Shown: positions 28,634 through 38,948 of the stretch, piece by piece
How the letters are laid out: each line of letters opens with the position of its first letter
Numbering within the stretch: the first letter of the stretch is position 1
Assembly (NCBI RefSeq): GCF_009728465.1
Contig: NZ_WOCD01000001.1
Span: 248,001 to 312,000, forward strand
Reading direction: 5' to 3'
From: Psychrosphaera haliotis
GTDB taxonomy: Bacteria > Pseudomonadota > Gammaproteobacteria > Enterobacterales > Alteromonadaceae
Length of the DNA stretch: 64,000 nucleotides
Notes under the pieces: generated by a model
Told to the model about the DNA's origin: nothing
What the model saw: the letters and a program-made list of their open reading frames with translations, nothing else
Databases searched by the model: none
Translations under genes and position numbers: made by a program

Positions 28634-30453
28634 ATGCAGTATTTTCCCCAGAGTATTAAATTGCTCATTTTATTCCTATCTATAGTGCTAACAAGTAGTT
28701 ACGCCAATGCTTTCGCTTCAGGGGAAACTGCATCGTCTATTATCAAAATTCCAGCTTACCAAAGTGGTACTCCAGGTAAGCTTATTCAATATTTTCAGGA
28801 ACAAAACACCCGCTTAACTTTCCAGCAAGCGCAACAACACTTTTCTTCAGCACAAGTGAAAACAGGCAGTAGTGACTCAATCGCACTGGGAATAGGCGTA
28901 GACCCTGTTTGGCTGAAGTTTAAAGTTAACAATACGCAAATCAACTCTATTAATTATCGTCTTGCGATAGAAACACCGTGGTTAGATTATGTGGACACAT
29001 ATTTACTACAAGATGGTCAACTACAACGACATATACCCGGTGGCGACGCGGTTTTCCCTTTGATGAAAGACCTATGCAATATCGCTTTTATGGTTTTGAA
29101 CATGATTATAGTCCTGGTATAACAGAGATTTTAATTCGAGTTGAATCTATTGGTCCAATGGCATTGCCAGTAAGGTTTAGCGAAAGCCACGCCGCAATTT
29201 CTCGGGATATCTCAACGGGTTACCAATATGGTATTTTATGGGGAATTATGGCCGCACTTGGTTTATATAACCTAGTTTTATTCTTCTTTGTTAAGCAAAA
29301 AATTTACGGCTTGTACGCACTTTACCTCATTGGATTTGTACTAAATAGTTTATCTTATACTGGACACATTCACGCAGTTTACACGCCTGACTTTGGGCCT
29401 TATTGGCAAGACTGGGTGGATATAACATTAATGCTTACCTACAGCGTTGCTGGTTTGCACTTTGCTAGACAGCTTTTAGATACAAAACAATACGCTCCAC
29501 TTTTAGATAAAATTGTAACTCGAACAACAATAGTAATCCCGGCGGGCATGTTACTTGGTTTTATCTTTAACCAATTGGCATTTTCCGTCATTTTAGCTTT
29601 TATCTTAAATAGCGGATTTGTGGTGCTTTTTGTTGCTATGGGTCTTTCAGCTTTAAAGGCAGATAAACCATTTGCTGTTATCTTTCTTTTTTCATCGGTA
29701 CTAGCAGCTATTTGTATCACGATTTCCACCCTTGCGGTTGGTGGATTTTTAGTACCCTACAATGATGTAACCTTTAAAGTAATTGAAGTAGGCGTGGCAC
29801 TTGAAGCAATATTACTGGCCGTCATTCTTGCTCGCCAATTTAGAATGGCTCAACTTGATAAAATAATTGCAGAACGCTTTGCCCGCACTGACTCGTTAAC
29901 GCAAGTTAATAATCGCCTTGGGTTTAATCAGGTGACATTGCCAATTTGGACCAATATTGTGCGAGAAAGTCGAGATGCATCAATTGTTCTCATTGATGTA
30001 GACGATTTCAAAAACATCAACGATAGCTTTGGTCACGCCTATGGTGATGAGGTTTTAGTTTCTATAGCAAAATGTCTAAAAGAAGCCGCTCGAAAAGGTG
30101 ATGTTGTTGCTAGATGGGGTGGTGAAGAGTTTATTTTGTTTTTGCCGGAAACCACACAACATCAAGCGTTAGTGCAAGCCGAACGCCTTAGAAAAGCATT
30201 ACAAAATGTGAAGCTGGAAATAAAACAAATGCACTCGCACTTGACTGTCAGCGTAGGTGTTGCGGGATCAGAAGGCAATCAAGAGTCACCTGAAATAGGT
30301 AACCTAAATTTAGTTGCATTAACAACAGAAAAGCTAATCAACTATGCCGACATTGCCCTTTATACAGCAAAGCACACTGGCAAAAACAAAGTATGTGGTT
30401 GGACTCAACAAAAAAGCCAAACATTGAGCGAACCACACACTTTATTAACATAA
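28634..30453 (+). pseudogene. 7TM-DISM diguanylate cyclase, one frameshift
   Basis: Two overlapping frames make one protein of about 606 residues. Part one (28634 onward) has a signal peptide and a DISMED2-type sensor domain (DPVWLKFKVNN, RLAIETPWLDYVDTYLL). Part two resumes at PFDERPMQYRFYGF and continues with seven membrane helices (about 190-395) and a GGDEF domain with DVDDFKNIND, RKGD inhibitory site and RWGGEEF. The frame changes at GTTTTCCCTTT (29051-29061); one more T would give an intact GDAVFPFDERP. A complete paralogue of the same layout lies at 53559-55304. It is either a recent mutation or a sequencing error. Confidence 0.85.
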
Positions 30454-30474
30454 CGATTAAAAAGTTTGTTTTAA

Positions 30475-30508
30475 CGTAACCAGTACTATTTCGTAACCAG
30501 TGCTATTT
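30475..30508. repeat. 17-bp tandem duplication
   Basis: CGTAACCAGTACTATTT (30475-30491) is followed at once by CGTAACCAGTGCTATTT (30492-30508), one mismatch. It lies between the convergent cyclase and nitroreductase genes and reaches the nitroreductase stop. Confidence 0.9.
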
Positions 30509-31166
30509 ACAGCACAGTTAGCACTTTATCCATGTTTAATCGAGACTTAGGCAATGCAGCGTTATAGTCTTCGTCTTTATGGTGATAACCAAATGCCAAC
30601 GCAACTTCACAAATGTAACCGTCAAGCTCATCAGCAAATATCTCTCCCAACTTATCCTTATCTACTCCTTCCATTGGCGTAGAATCTATTCCTAGGCGTG
30701 CTAGCGTATGCATTGTATTACCCAACGCTAAATAAAGCTGGGCCTTTGTCCATTCTGCATTATTACCATTCTCGTCTGTATTTAAATCTACAAATGCAAA
30801 CGCACCAAATGCTTGCTCACGCTCTTCCTTAGGCGTTCTTGCATCTTCAATACCTTTATCAACTACTGCGGCGTAATCATCGCGAGTATATTTTGGATTA
30901 TAGGCAAAAAGAATTGTATGAGACGCCGCTTTCGCATGCGGCTGGTTAAACTGGAACATATTTTCGTAAGAGTCATGTAAGCGTTGTTTGGCAGCATCGC
31001 TTTCTATCACGATAAACTTCCAAGGCTGTGAATTAATTGACGATGGTGACAAGCGCATTGCCTCATAAAGTACAGCCAAATCTTCCGCCGATACTTTCAT
31101 ATCACTGTTATATCGTTTAGCCGTATATCTTTTTTCTAAATCACTAATAATTGGGTGTGTCATCAC
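30507..31166 (-). CDS. NAD(P)H-dependent nitroreductase (NfsB-like)
   Basis: 219 residues, the normal size for the family. The FMN-binding start KRYTAKRYN, the LSPSSINSQPWKF motif and the late FGYHH are those of NfsB/DrgA-type flavin enzymes. It should reduce nitroaromatics or quinones with NAD(P)H in the cytosol. ATG at 31166 or the second Met is possible; AGGAGA lies upstream. No operon partner. Confidence 0.92.
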   Translation of the reverse strand: MMTHPIISDLEKRYTAKRYNSDMKVSAEDLAVLYEAMRLSPSSINSQPWKFIVIESDAAKQRLHDSYENMFQFNQPHAKAASHTILFAYNPKYTRDDYAAVVDKGIEDARTPKEEREQAFGAFAFVDLNTDENGNNAEWTKAQLYLALGNTMHTLARLGIDSTPMEGVDKDKLGEIFADELDGYICEVALAFGYHHKDEDYNAALPKSRLNMDKVLTVL

Positions 31167-31388
31167 ATTCTCCTTTAGAATTTACCGTAATAATAGGGAT
31201 AGAAAAGTCAAAAACAATGAGGCTAATAACAGAAACACTATCAATTTTTATTTATAATTGCTAATCATTACGCTTTTTACAAAATAAATCACACTTAAAA
31301 CAATACGCTTACAAATTGAGCATTATTTAGCCTTAAACATCGACTTTAGAGTGATTACTCTGTATAGTGCGCGCCCTCTAGTTAGCAT

Positions 31389-31413
31389 AACTGGCAAACA
31401 GACCAGTTTTGTG
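31389..31413 (+). promoter_or_regulatory. Terminator-like hairpin in the leader of the ABC-F gene
   Basis: AACTGG (31389-31394) pairs with CCAGTT (31403-31408) around an 8-base loop and is followed by TTGTGTT, about 35 bases before the GTG start. It could be a weak attenuator, as found before some ABC-F genes. The rest of the 279-base leader shows nothing clear. Confidence 0.35.
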
Positions 31414-31445
31414 TTCTGAACGCCCATAACATCAGGACATTTCTA

Positions 31446-33050
31446 GTGATTACTACCGCAAATATCACCATGCAGTTTGGCGCTACGCCACTATTCGAAA
31501 ACATTTCAGCACAATTTGGTCATGGCAACCGATATGGCTTAATTGGCGCAAATGGTTGCGGCAAGTCTACTTTCATGAAAATCCTTAGTGGTGCCCTTTC
31601 ACCAACGTCAGGCAACGTTTCTATCACGCCTGGAAATAAACTCGGTGTGCTTAGTCAGGACCAGTTTGCATTTGAAGAGTACAGCGTAGTTGACGCCGTT
31701 ATTATGGGCGATACAAAGCTTTGGGAAGTTAAAAAAGAACGCGATCGTATTTATTCATTGCCTGAAATGTCAGAAGAAGACGGTATGAAAGTAGCCGACT
31801 TGGAAACTGAATTTGCCGAAATGGATGGCTACACTGCAGAGTCACGCGCTGGTGAGATCCTATTAGAAGCTGGTATTGCCGAAGAGTTTCACTTTGGTTT
31901 AATGAGTCAGGTTGCTCCTGGTTGGAAAGTTCGTGTGTTATTGGCACAGGCGCTATTCTCAAACCCTGATATTTTATTGCTTGATGAACCTACCAACAAC
32001 TTGGACATTCACTCAATCAACTGGCTTGCTGAAGTATTAAACGTACGTAAATGTACCATGATCATCATTTCGCATGACCGTCACTTTTTAAACTCTGTTT
32101 GTACACATATGGCCGACATTGACTATGGTGAATTGCGCATTTACCCGGGCAATTACGAAGACTTTATTGCGGCTTCAAGCTTAATTCGCGAACAGCTTCT
32201 TTCTGAAAATGATAAAAAGAGCGCTGAAATTGCAGAGCTAACAGCGTTTGTTGCTCGATTTGGGGCGAATGCATCAAAGGCTAAACAAGCAAGCTCTCGT
32301 GCTAAAAAACTAGATAAAATTGAATTATCTGAAGTTAAATCGTCGAGCCGACGCACCCCTTCTATTATGTTAAAACAAGACAAAAAGCTTCATCGCCAAG
32401 TGCTTATTTTAGAAGAGTTAGGTCATGGGTTTGACGAAGGTCCTTTATTCCAAAACGGCAACCTAATATTAGAAGCCGGTGCTAAACTGGCGGTTATTGG
32501 TGAAAATGGTGCCGGTAAAACAACGTTCCTAAGATGTTTAATGGAAGAATTAAAATCGAATGAAGGTACCGTAAAGTGGTCTGAAAATGCCACTATTGGT
32601 TATTGCCCACAAGACAGCACTACTGACTTTGACTGTGACTTAAGCTTATTTGATTGGTTAAGCCAATGGCGTACTAAAAAGCATGATGACCTACAGGTTC
32701 GTGCTATGTTGGGTCGCTTACTATTCACCGCTGATGACTTTGAAAAGAAAGTTAAGGTCTGTTCTGGTGGTGAAAAGAATCGTCTTTTGTTTGGTAAACT
32801 AATGATGGCTGACTTAAACGTATTAATTATGGATGAGCCAACCAACCACTTAGACATGGAATCCATTGAAGCATTAAATAGCGCCCTAAAAGACTTTGAC
32901 GGTACGCTTATTTTTGTTAGCCACGACACACAATTTGTATCTTCATTGGCGAGTCACGTTATTGAAATCAAAAACCAAGGCATGGACATCTTCCACGGCT
33001 CTTACCGAGAATATAAAGCTAGCCAAAGAATGAAAAGCAACGCCGCATAA
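31446..33050 (+). CDS. ybiT: ABC-F family ATPase, YbiT type
   Basis: 534 residues with two fused ATPase domains and no membrane helices. Walker [10 protein letters not shown] (about 35) and GENGAGKTT (about 355), Walker [13 protein letters not shown] and [12 protein letters not shown], with the first signature replaced by [10 protein letters not shown] exactly as in Escherichia coli YbiT, which it matches throughout from memory. ABC-F proteins of this group bind the ribosomal E site and regulate translation. The start is GTG at 31446 in a long leader. Followed by a strong terminator. Confidence 0.95.
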   Translation: MITTANITMQFGATPLFENISAQFGHGNRYGLIGANGCGKSTFMKILSGALSPTSGNVSITPGNKLGVLSQDQFAFEEYSVVDAVIMGDTKLWEVKKERDRIYSLPEMSEEDGMKVADLETEFAEMDGYTAESRAGEILLEAGIAEEFHFGLMSQVAPGWKVRVLLAQALFSNPDILLLDEPTNNLDIHSINWLAEVLNVRKCTMIIISHDRHFLNSVCTHMADIDYGELRIYPGNYEDFIAASSLIREQLLSENDKKSAEIAELTAFVARFGANASKAKQASSRAKKLDKIELSEVKSSSRRTPSIMLKQDKKLHRQVLILEELGHGFDEGPLFQNGNLILEAGAKLAVIGENGAGKTTFLRCLMEELKSNEGTVKWSENATIGYCPQDSTTDFDCDLSLFDWLSQWRTKKHDDLQVRAMLGRLLFTADDFEKKVKVCSGGEKNRLLFGKLMMADLNVLIMDEPTNHLDMESIEALNSALKDFDGTLIFVSHDTQFVSSLASHVIEIKNQGMDIFHGSYREYKASQRMKSNAA

Positions 33051-33059
33051 AACGACACT

Positions 33060-33087
33060 TTGAATGTTGAATGTTGAATGTTGAATG
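33060..33087. repeat. Tandem heptamer TTGAATG, four copies
   Basis: Four perfect TTGAATG units just after the ABC-F stop codon and before its terminator. Confidence 0.95.
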
Positions 33088-33090
33088 TTG

Positions 33091-33124
33091 AAAAAAAGGA
33101 GCTTAATTGAAAGCTCCTTTTTTG
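33091..33124 (+). terminator. Rho-independent terminator after the ABC-F gene
   Basis: Stem AAAAGGAGCTT/AAGCTCCTTTT with a 6-base loop, A-rich before and T-rich after. It could work in both directions and so may also end the convergent MFS gene. Confidence 0.9.
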
Positions 33125-33181
33125 TATCTAAATAATGGTTTTATTCATAAACGCAGCTTTAAAAACATTTAACACATAGGC

Positions 33182-34369
33182 CTACGCAGATTCATTAATG
33201 TTTAACTGTTTTTGCTTATTATCCAACGAGCCACTCAAACGAGTTAGCGCGATTGCGACAATAACAATTAGTCCGCCAACCCAAGGCGTGTCCATCATTG
33301 TGTATTCTTCAACGATGATACCACCGCCAAATGCGCCTAATGCAATGCCTACGTTAAATGCTGCTATGTTCAAACCTGAAGCCACATCTACTGAATCAGG
33401 CGTGTACTTTTCTGCTAGGTTTACAACATAAATTTGTAGTCCTGGTACGTTGCCAAACGCAAAGCCGCCCCAGATTAAAATAGTGATGACAGCAGCAACC
33501 GGGTGCACAGCGGTAACACTAAAGGTGATTAATACTGCTGCTAAACCAGCAAAAATTATAGTTAATGCCTTTATTGGCCCTAGCCTATCTGCCAGTTTTC
33601 CGCCCCAAATATTACCAATGGCAACCGATACACCGTAAACCAAAAGAATAACGCCTATTGCGTTGTCACCAAAGCCCGAGACTGATTTAAGAATTGGTGC
33701 GAGGTAAGTAAAGGCAACAAACGTTCCGCCATAACCAATAGCAGTAATGGCATAAACCAATAATAACCTTGGGTGAGCCAACACTTTAAATTGTTTCATA
33801 ACACTAACCGGCTTCGATTGCGGCAAATCCTTAGGAACTAGCAGAGCACTTCCAACTAAAGCGATAAGGCCCAGTACAGATACGGTCAAAAATGTAGCTT
33901 CCCATCCCCAGTATTGACCTATGTAAGTGCCTAAAGGGACACCAGTGACTAGGGCCACAGTTAAACCAGTAAACATAATGGCAATTGCACTTGCGCCTTT
34001 ATCTTTTGGCACGAGCCCTGTTGCGATGGTGGAGCCAATTGAGAAAAATACACCGTGTGCAAGTCCAGTTAAGACCCTAGCGATTATTAACGCTTCAAAG
34101 GTCGGCGCTTGCCAAGCAACTAAATTCCCTAGTACAAACAATGCCATTACTGACAACAATACGGTTTTTCTATTCCATCGCCCTGTTAACGCAGTTAATA
34201 CTGGAGCTCCAATTGCAACTCCTAGCGCGTATAGGCTGACCAACAACCCTGCCGACGGGATAGTAATATTAAGATCTTCCGCCATTATTGGTAATAGGCC
34301 AACAATAACAAATTCAGTGGTTCCAATTGCAAAGGCGCTTAGCGCCAACGCGAGCAAAGCTAGTGGCAT
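33182..34369 (-). CDS. MFS drug/sugar exporter (AraJ-like, DHA1)
   Basis: About 395 residues with twelve membrane helices. Helix 1 FAIGTTEFVIVGLLPIMAEDL is the hallmark of the AraJ/NepI/SotB group, and the loop 2-3 motif GRWNRKTVLL is present. An exporter for sugars, purine ribosides or drugs is expected. The ATG at 34369 has GGAGAG seven bases upstream and is chosen over the ATG at 34387. It is divergent from a LysR-type gene with a palindromic operator between, so that regulator probably controls it. Confidence 0.88.
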   Translation of the reverse strand: MPLALLALALSAFAIGTTEFVIVGLLPIMAEDLNITIPSAGLLVSLYALGVAIGAPVLTALTGRWNRKTVLLSVMALFVLGNLVAWQAPTFEALIIARVLTGLAHGVFFSIGSTIATGLVPKDKGASAIAIMFTGLTVALVTGVPLGTYIGQYWGWEATFLTVSVLGLIALVGSALLVPKDLPQSKPVSVMKQFKVLAHPRLLLVYAITAIGYGGTFVAFTYLAPILKSVSGFGDNAIGVILLVYGVSVAIGNIWGGKLADRLGPIKALTIIFAGLAAVLITFSVTAVHPVAAVITILIWGGFAFGNVPGLQIYVVNLAEKYTPDSVDVASGLNIAAFNVGIALGAFGGGIIVEEYTMMDTPWVGGLIVIVAIALTRLSGSLDNKQKQLNINESA

Positions 34370-34396
34370 TATTCTCTCCAGATACATAAGTTAGTT

Positions 34397-34415
34397 ATTA
34401 TGCAAAATGCATAAT
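34397..34415. promoter_or_regulatory. LysR-type operator between MFS and LysR genes
   Basis: ATTATGCAAAATGCATAAT is a perfect palindrome with 8-bp arms and a 3-base centre, of the T-N11-A type bound by LysR regulators. It lies 28 bases before the MFS start and 75 bases before the regulator start. Confidence 0.65.
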
Positions 34416-34489
34416 TTATTAAGGCGCACATTATTGCTTGCTATTTATTTGTAATAAACGGCACAATTGGCAAATTACTTTTGTAAAAA

Positions 34490-35392
34490 ATGATAACAAT
34501 GAAATTAAAAACTAGATCCGATGATTTAGAAGTCTTACTTGCCGTTGCTGAATTTGGTGGGTTCTCCGCTGCAGCTGATGCCCTTGATATGCAAGTGGCA
34601 CGAGTATCTCGTTCCGTTAGTAAAGTAGAGGCTCAATTGGGCGCTGCTATCTTTATAAGAACGACTCGACAAGTTCGATTAACGGATGACGGTAAAGCGT
34701 TTGTTGAATCTGTTAAAAAAGGCTTAGAGCAAATCCAAGTGGCTGAAAGCTCTATTACTCAAGTTGGCGAATTACCTAAGGGAAAATTAAGAGTTGATGC
34801 TGCTAGTCCGTTTTTACTTCACCAAATTGTCCCTTTGATTAACGGCTTCAAAAACGCCTTTCCAGATATTGAACTTGAACTAACCTCAAGCGAGGAGTTT
34901 GTTGATCTCATTGAAAAACGAACAGACATTGCGATTCGAATAGGGAAATTAGAAGACTCATCATTAAAGGCCAGAATACTAGGAAAAAGTCCTTTATGTA
35001 TAGTCGCAAGTCCGCAGTATTTATCTCAAAACAAGGCGATATCAAAACCTAGCGATCTTAACGTTCATCAGACAATTGGGTTTTCGAATATAAAGCAGTT
35101 GAACAAATGGCCATTAAAAGGCTTACCGACTTACATTCCGTCTACGGCGGCAAGTAGCGGAGAAACGATTAGGCAATTGGTTTTATCAGGAAATGGTATT
35201 GCTTGTTTGTCTTCGTTTATGATTGAAGACGATATAAAACAGGGCCGTTTGGTTAAATTGCTACAACCTTACGTTCAATCCATTAGCTTAGATAGAGAAC
35301 TTATTAATGCGGTTTATTATCCATCCTCCTCTATTGCGAAGCGTATTAATGCGTTCATTGATTACATTAAACCAAGATTAAGACTAACCTAG
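34490..35392 (+). CDS. LysR-family transcriptional regulator
   Basis: 300 residues. The N-terminal winged helix-turn-helix (about 8-65: LEVLLAVAEFGGFSAAADALDMQVARVSRSVSKVEAQLGAAIFIRTTRQVRLTDDG) and the C-terminal substrate-binding domain (GKLRVDAASPFLLHQIVPLI onward) are both complete. The start may be the ATG at 34490 or at 34499. It diverges from an MFS exporter it probably regulates. Its stop codon overlaps the convergent MATE gene stop by four bases. Confidence 0.93.
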   Translation: MITMKLKTRSDDLEVLLAVAEFGGFSAAADALDMQVARVSRSVSKVEAQLGAAIFIRTTRQVRLTDDGKAFVESVKKGLEQIQVAESSITQVGELPKGKLRVDAASPFLLHQIVPLINGFKNAFPDIELELTSSEEFVDLIEKRTDIAIRIGKLEDSSLKARILGKSPLCIVASPQYLSQNKAISKPSDLNVHQTIGFSNIKQLNKWPLKGLPTYIPSTAASSGETIRQLVLSGNGIACLSSFMIEDDIKQGRLVKLLQPYVQSISLDRELINAVYYPSSSIAKRINAFIDYIKPRLRLT

Positions 35393-36721
35393 GCATTAGA
35401 TCCAGCAAAGTGACTCGATTGCTTTTTGAATTGCTTCATAAAAATAACCCAACCGGCAAAGCCAGACAAAAGGTTACCAATCGCTGAGCCTATAAATAAC
35501 CCAGTTAAACCAAACAATTCAGCGCCAAACCATACAACCGGAAGATAACAAACAAATAGACGCACAATTGACGTTATTAAGGCTGAAGTCGGAGCACCCA
35601 TCGCATTGCTGGCAGAGACACAAATCATACATACACCTAAGGCTCCATAACTTAGCGGCACAAGCCACAAGTATTGAGATAACGTGTTTGCTACTGCGCC
35701 ATCTGACGTTAAGAGTGCTGCTAATGGCATAGAAATAACCGCTAACAAAAGAGCAATAAGCAACTGCAATAGAATCACTGCCTTGATGGAGATTTCTACT
35801 AGTTGGCGGATTTTATTATAGTCGCGTTGACCTCGCATCACTCCTATCATTGGCGGTAGCGCCATAGTTAATGCCAAAATCACAATAATTGCCAAATATT
35901 CAATTCGGTTTGCAAGACCCCACGCACCAACGGCAATATCTCCAAACGATGCGATAATAATTGTCACTACAATAGCTGCGACAGGAGGAATAAACTGACC
36001 AACCATAGCAGGAAGGGTAAACCGAATAATGGCCTTTGTGCCTTGAAGAAACTGTTTTGTATCTTTTATTAATGTTAATAAACGTTCATTTAGAATTGCT
36101 TGGAAAATAATAAAACAGCCCACTAAAAATGCCACGCATGTCGCCCACGCCGCGCCAGCCACCCCCATTTCAAAGGTAAAAATAAACAAAGGATCTAGGA
36201 CCACATTTAACACGCTCGTGATCACCATTACTTTTCCTGGCACTCTGGTTTCGCCATGAGATCGACAAATGCTATAACCAAAATAAAGGATCGCGCCTAA
36301 CCAACAGCTCAACAACCATGGAAACCAATATTCGTTCAAGAGAGGAAATAGTTCTGGTTTCCGCGCCTAAACCAATAGCGATAGGCTCTTGAAAAAGCCA
36401 TAAACCAATACAAAGCAATGTTATGACAATAGTGCCAATTAATAGAATAATGCTGCCTAGACTTTTTGCATAAGCTCGATTACTTGAACCTAAGGCGTTA
36501 GAGATTGATGCTGTTGCCGCAATGCCTAAACCAACTTGAATACCAATCACCACTTGATAAATAGGAATTGAGTAACCTAAAACGGCTAAAGGCTGCGCCC
36601 CTAATTGTCCAACAAAGGCACTATCAATAAGCTGGCTGCCCATTATGGCCAATAGTCCTACCAGCAAGGGCATTGTTTGTCGGTACAAGGTGAGAAATTG
36701 TGGAGTTTTATAGAAATACAT
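35389..36721 (-). pseudogene. MATE family multidrug exporter, one frameshift
   Basis: Two overlapping frames form one protein of about 440 residues, normal for MATE transporters. The first (36721 down) has TLYRQTMPLLVGLLAIMGSQLIDSAFVGQLG, four helices and AETRTISS. The second resumes at LNEYWFPWLLSCWLG and carries GYSICRSHGETRVPGKV and the rest. The shift is at CAAGAGAGG (36338-36345 plus strand), where one extra base in the short AG repeat breaks the frame. A MATE pump exports cationic compounds using Na+ or H+. A GGGGG ribosome site and a 7-bp tandem repeat lie just upstream. Confidence 0.85.
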
Positions 36722-36733
36722 GAATAACCCCCA

Positions 36734-36780
36734 CTAAATTCTAAATTCTAAATTCTAAATTCTAAATTCTAAATTCTAAA
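36734..36780. repeat. Tandem heptamer CTAAATT, six and two-thirds copies
   Basis: Six perfect CTAAATT units plus CTAAA. They fill the space between the terminator of the dehydrogenase gene and the ribosome site of the MATE gene, where the MATE promoter should be. Confidence 0.97.
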
Positions 36781-36804
36781 GAAAAAGAGCCCCGAAAGGC
36801 TCTT
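36781..36804 (-). terminator. Rho-independent terminator of the dehydrogenase gene
   Basis: On the minus strand AAGAGCC/GGCTCTT with a 6-base loop, followed by TTTC. It sits 22 bases after the stop at 36826. Confidence 0.85.
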
Positions 36805-36825
36805 ACAGTATAGAAGCGATAAAAA

Positions 36826-37815
36826 TTATATCGAAACGACAACTTTACCAATCGCTTTACCACTTGCTAAACGATCGTGTGCTTTACCAGCATCAGCCAG
36901 CTCAAAGTGCTGCTCATCTAGCACAGGTGTTAATTTACCTGCATCTACAATTTCAGCTAGTTTCGCTAAAACTTCACCGTGCACTTCACGCTTGTGATTA
37001 TGCAACATAGGAATCAACATAAATACAACGTTTAAAGACAAGCCTTTAAAGTGAGCCGTAGTTAAATCAAGCTCCACTAATGAAACTGTAGTAGATACTT
37101 GCGCATTTAAGGCTGCGGCATCAAAAGAGTTCTGTAGGTTTGGCCCACCAATAGTGTCGTATACCACATCAAAACCAGCACCAGCTGTATGCTTTGCAAC
37201 ATAATCTTCAACTGACTCGTTAATGTAATTAATTGGCGTACCACCAAGTTTAGTTATCAACGCAGCTTGAGTATCGTCGCCACCAGTGGCATATACTTCA
37301 CTGCCAAAATACTTAGCCAGTTGAACAGCTAAATGTCCTACGCCGCCAGCACCGCCATGAACTAATACTTTTTGACCTTCCGTAACACCCGCTCGTACTA
37401 ATCCTTCATAAGCAGTAATGCCCACTAATGGAATAGCCGCAGCTTCACGCATAGTTAAAGACTTAGGTTTGTGCGCGATCAATTTAGCATCTGCCAACAT
37501 AAATTCAGCTAACGCACCTTGTAAATCTGCTAGTCCGCCAGCACAACCATACACTTCTTCACCAACGTTAAAGTTAGTTACACCTTCACCAACTGATTCA
37601 ACAACACCAGCAAAGTCCATACCTAATACCGCAGGAAGTTGCGGAGCCAAAGGACCTAATTCTGTTCCCATCTGGCGTATCATCATATCAACCGTATTTA
37701 CGCTTGTTGCTGCCACTTTAACAACAACGTGTCCGGCTTTAACTTCTGGTTTTGCTAATTCAGCCGCTTCGAATAATTCTGTTCCGCCAAATTCTTTTAT
37801 TATCATTGTTTTCAT
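36826..37815 (-). CDS. Quinone oxidoreductase-like dehydrogenase (MDR family)
   Basis: 329 residues. The GroES-like domain (TSVNTVDMMIRQMG, LGMDFAGVVESVGEGVTNFNVGEEVYG) precedes a Rossmann fold with VHGGAGGVGHLAVQLAKYFGSEVYATG. No structural-zinc cysteines, so an NADPH-dependent quinone or enal reductase is likely. The ATG at 37815 (MKTMIIKEFGG) has GAGGAA seven bases upstream and is chosen over an ATG 42 bases earlier. About 90 bases upstream lies ATTATTGATAAT, related to a motif before two other enzyme genes in the window. Confidence 0.87.
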   Translation of the reverse strand: MKTMIIKEFGGTELFEAAELAKPEVKAGHVVVKVAATSVNTVDMMIRQMGTELGPLAPQLPAVLGMDFAGVVESVGEGVTNFNVGEEVYGCAGGLADLQGALAEFMLADAKLIAHKPKSLTMREAAAIPLVGITAYEGLVRAGVTEGQKVLVHGGAGGVGHLAVQLAKYFGSEVYATGGDDTQAALITKLGGTPINYINESVEDYVAKHTAGAGFDVVYDTIGGPNLQNSFDAAALNAQVSTTVSLVELDLTTAHFKGLSLNVVFMLIPMLHNHKREVHGEVLAKLAEIVDAGKLTPVLDEQHFELADAGKAHDRLASGKAIGKVVVSI

Positions 37816-38047
37816 TTCAAGTTCCTCGTTTGGAGTTAGTGAAATGAGTATATGCACCTAGTGTAAATTTGATAATACTCAATATTAAACAATTAGTATC
37901 AACAGATTATTGATAATGGCTTAACGGCAATTTAATAACAGACAATTTTTAGCCTAAATAACAAAAATAGCCTTGCCAACTCAATATAACAAAATTAGTA
38001 TATAACAAAATCATTATGTACCGTTTTTTATCTATATTAAGGTTGTT

Positions 38048-38809
38048 ATGAAAGTTTTATTCCTATGTACAGAAAATTCAGCACGTTCAATTATGGCTGA
38101 AGCGTTGCTTAAGCATCATGGCAAAGGCGAATACGATGTGTACAGTGCGGGCACTAGTCCTGCGGGAATAAACACTCAGGCACGCCAAGCCATCGAACAT
38201 TTTGGTTTAAGTATTAACGGGTTATTTTCTAAAAACGTCAGTGAGTTTGCTGGCGAACATTTTGACTATGTCATTACACTTTGTGAAAAAGCGGGAAAAG
38301 AATGCAATACAGAAGTGACGGGCGATCACAATTTAGCTTGGGACTTCCCTGAACCTCGAACAAGAAAAGATAATAATCCTTACGAAAAAACGCTACAAGA
38401 ACTCAATTCGCGACTAAAAATGTTTTTACTGATCCAAGAAAAACAAAAACCAGCGCCAATTACCCCTACTCTCTTTTATAAATCTTTAGCAGATGACATT
38501 CGATTAAAAACCTTGGTCCTCATTGCCGTTGAAAAAGAGTTATGCGTATGTGAGTTAATGGCTGCGTTAAAAGAAGAGAGTCAACCAAAAGTTTCGCGTC
38601 ACTTAGCGCAGCTAAAAAAAGCAGGAATATTGTCCAGTCGAAAGCACCAACAGTGGGTTTACTACTCTGTTAATCCTGACCTGCCCCACTGGATGCAAAA
38701 TGTCATTAAAATAACCATTGTTAATGAGCCTCATTTTATTGATGAAGAACTTGCTCAGCTTAATGCAATGGGTGACAGACCAACACGGGTTGAAACGTGC
38801 TGTGCCTAA
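38048..38809 (+). CDS. Arsenate reductase (LMW-phosphatase type) fused to ArsR regulator
   Basis: 253 residues. The N-terminal domain (1-130) is a low-molecular-weight phosphatase-like ArsC: CTENSAR (Cys7, Arg13), a CX6C pair (Cys79, Cys86) and WDFPEPR, so all three redox Cys of thioredoxin-coupled arsenate reductases are present. The C-terminal domain (about 138-253) is ArsR: helix-turn-helix SQPKVSRHLAQLKKAGIL, the arsenite motif ELCVCEL (Cys166, Cys168) and a C-terminal Cys-Cys. It is the first gene of the arsenic operon. The reductase half may make As(III) for the sensor half; that is inference. Confidence 0.93.
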   Translation: MKVLFLCTENSARSIMAEALLKHHGKGEYDVYSAGTSPAGINTQARQAIEHFGLSINGLFSKNVSEFAGEHFDYVITLCEKAGKECNTEVTGDHNLAWDFPEPRTRKDNNPYEKTLQELNSRLKMFLLIQEKQKPAPITPTLFYKSLADDIRLKTLVLIAVEKELCVCELMAALKEESQPKVSRHLAQLKKAGILSSRKHQQWVYYSVNPDLPHWMQNVIKITIVNEPHFIDEELAQLNAMGDRPTRVETCCA

Positions 38810-38879
38810 AGCTGGGTACTTAAAGCTAAGTACATAAAGTAAATAAAATTAAGTACTTAATCTTAAATTATTTTTTGAT

Positions 38880-38901
38880 TAGCCGTTTTAAGAAATGGCT
38901 A
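38880..38901 (+). promoter_or_regulatory. Intercistronic hairpin in the ars operon
   Basis: TAGCCGTTT/AAATGGCTA (one G-T pair) with a 4-base loop, between the ArsC-ArsR and GAPDH genes. It is preceded rather than followed by a T-tract, so it is more likely an mRNA-stability or processing element than a terminator. Confidence 0.45.
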
Positions 38902-38948
38902 TAAACACAATTATATAAACTATCAGTGAACAAATATTGGAGATAAAT

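Noticed and set aside
36734-36780. Tandem arrays considered as CRISPR
   Set aside because: Units are 6-12 bases, directly adjacent, with no spacers and no cas genes.
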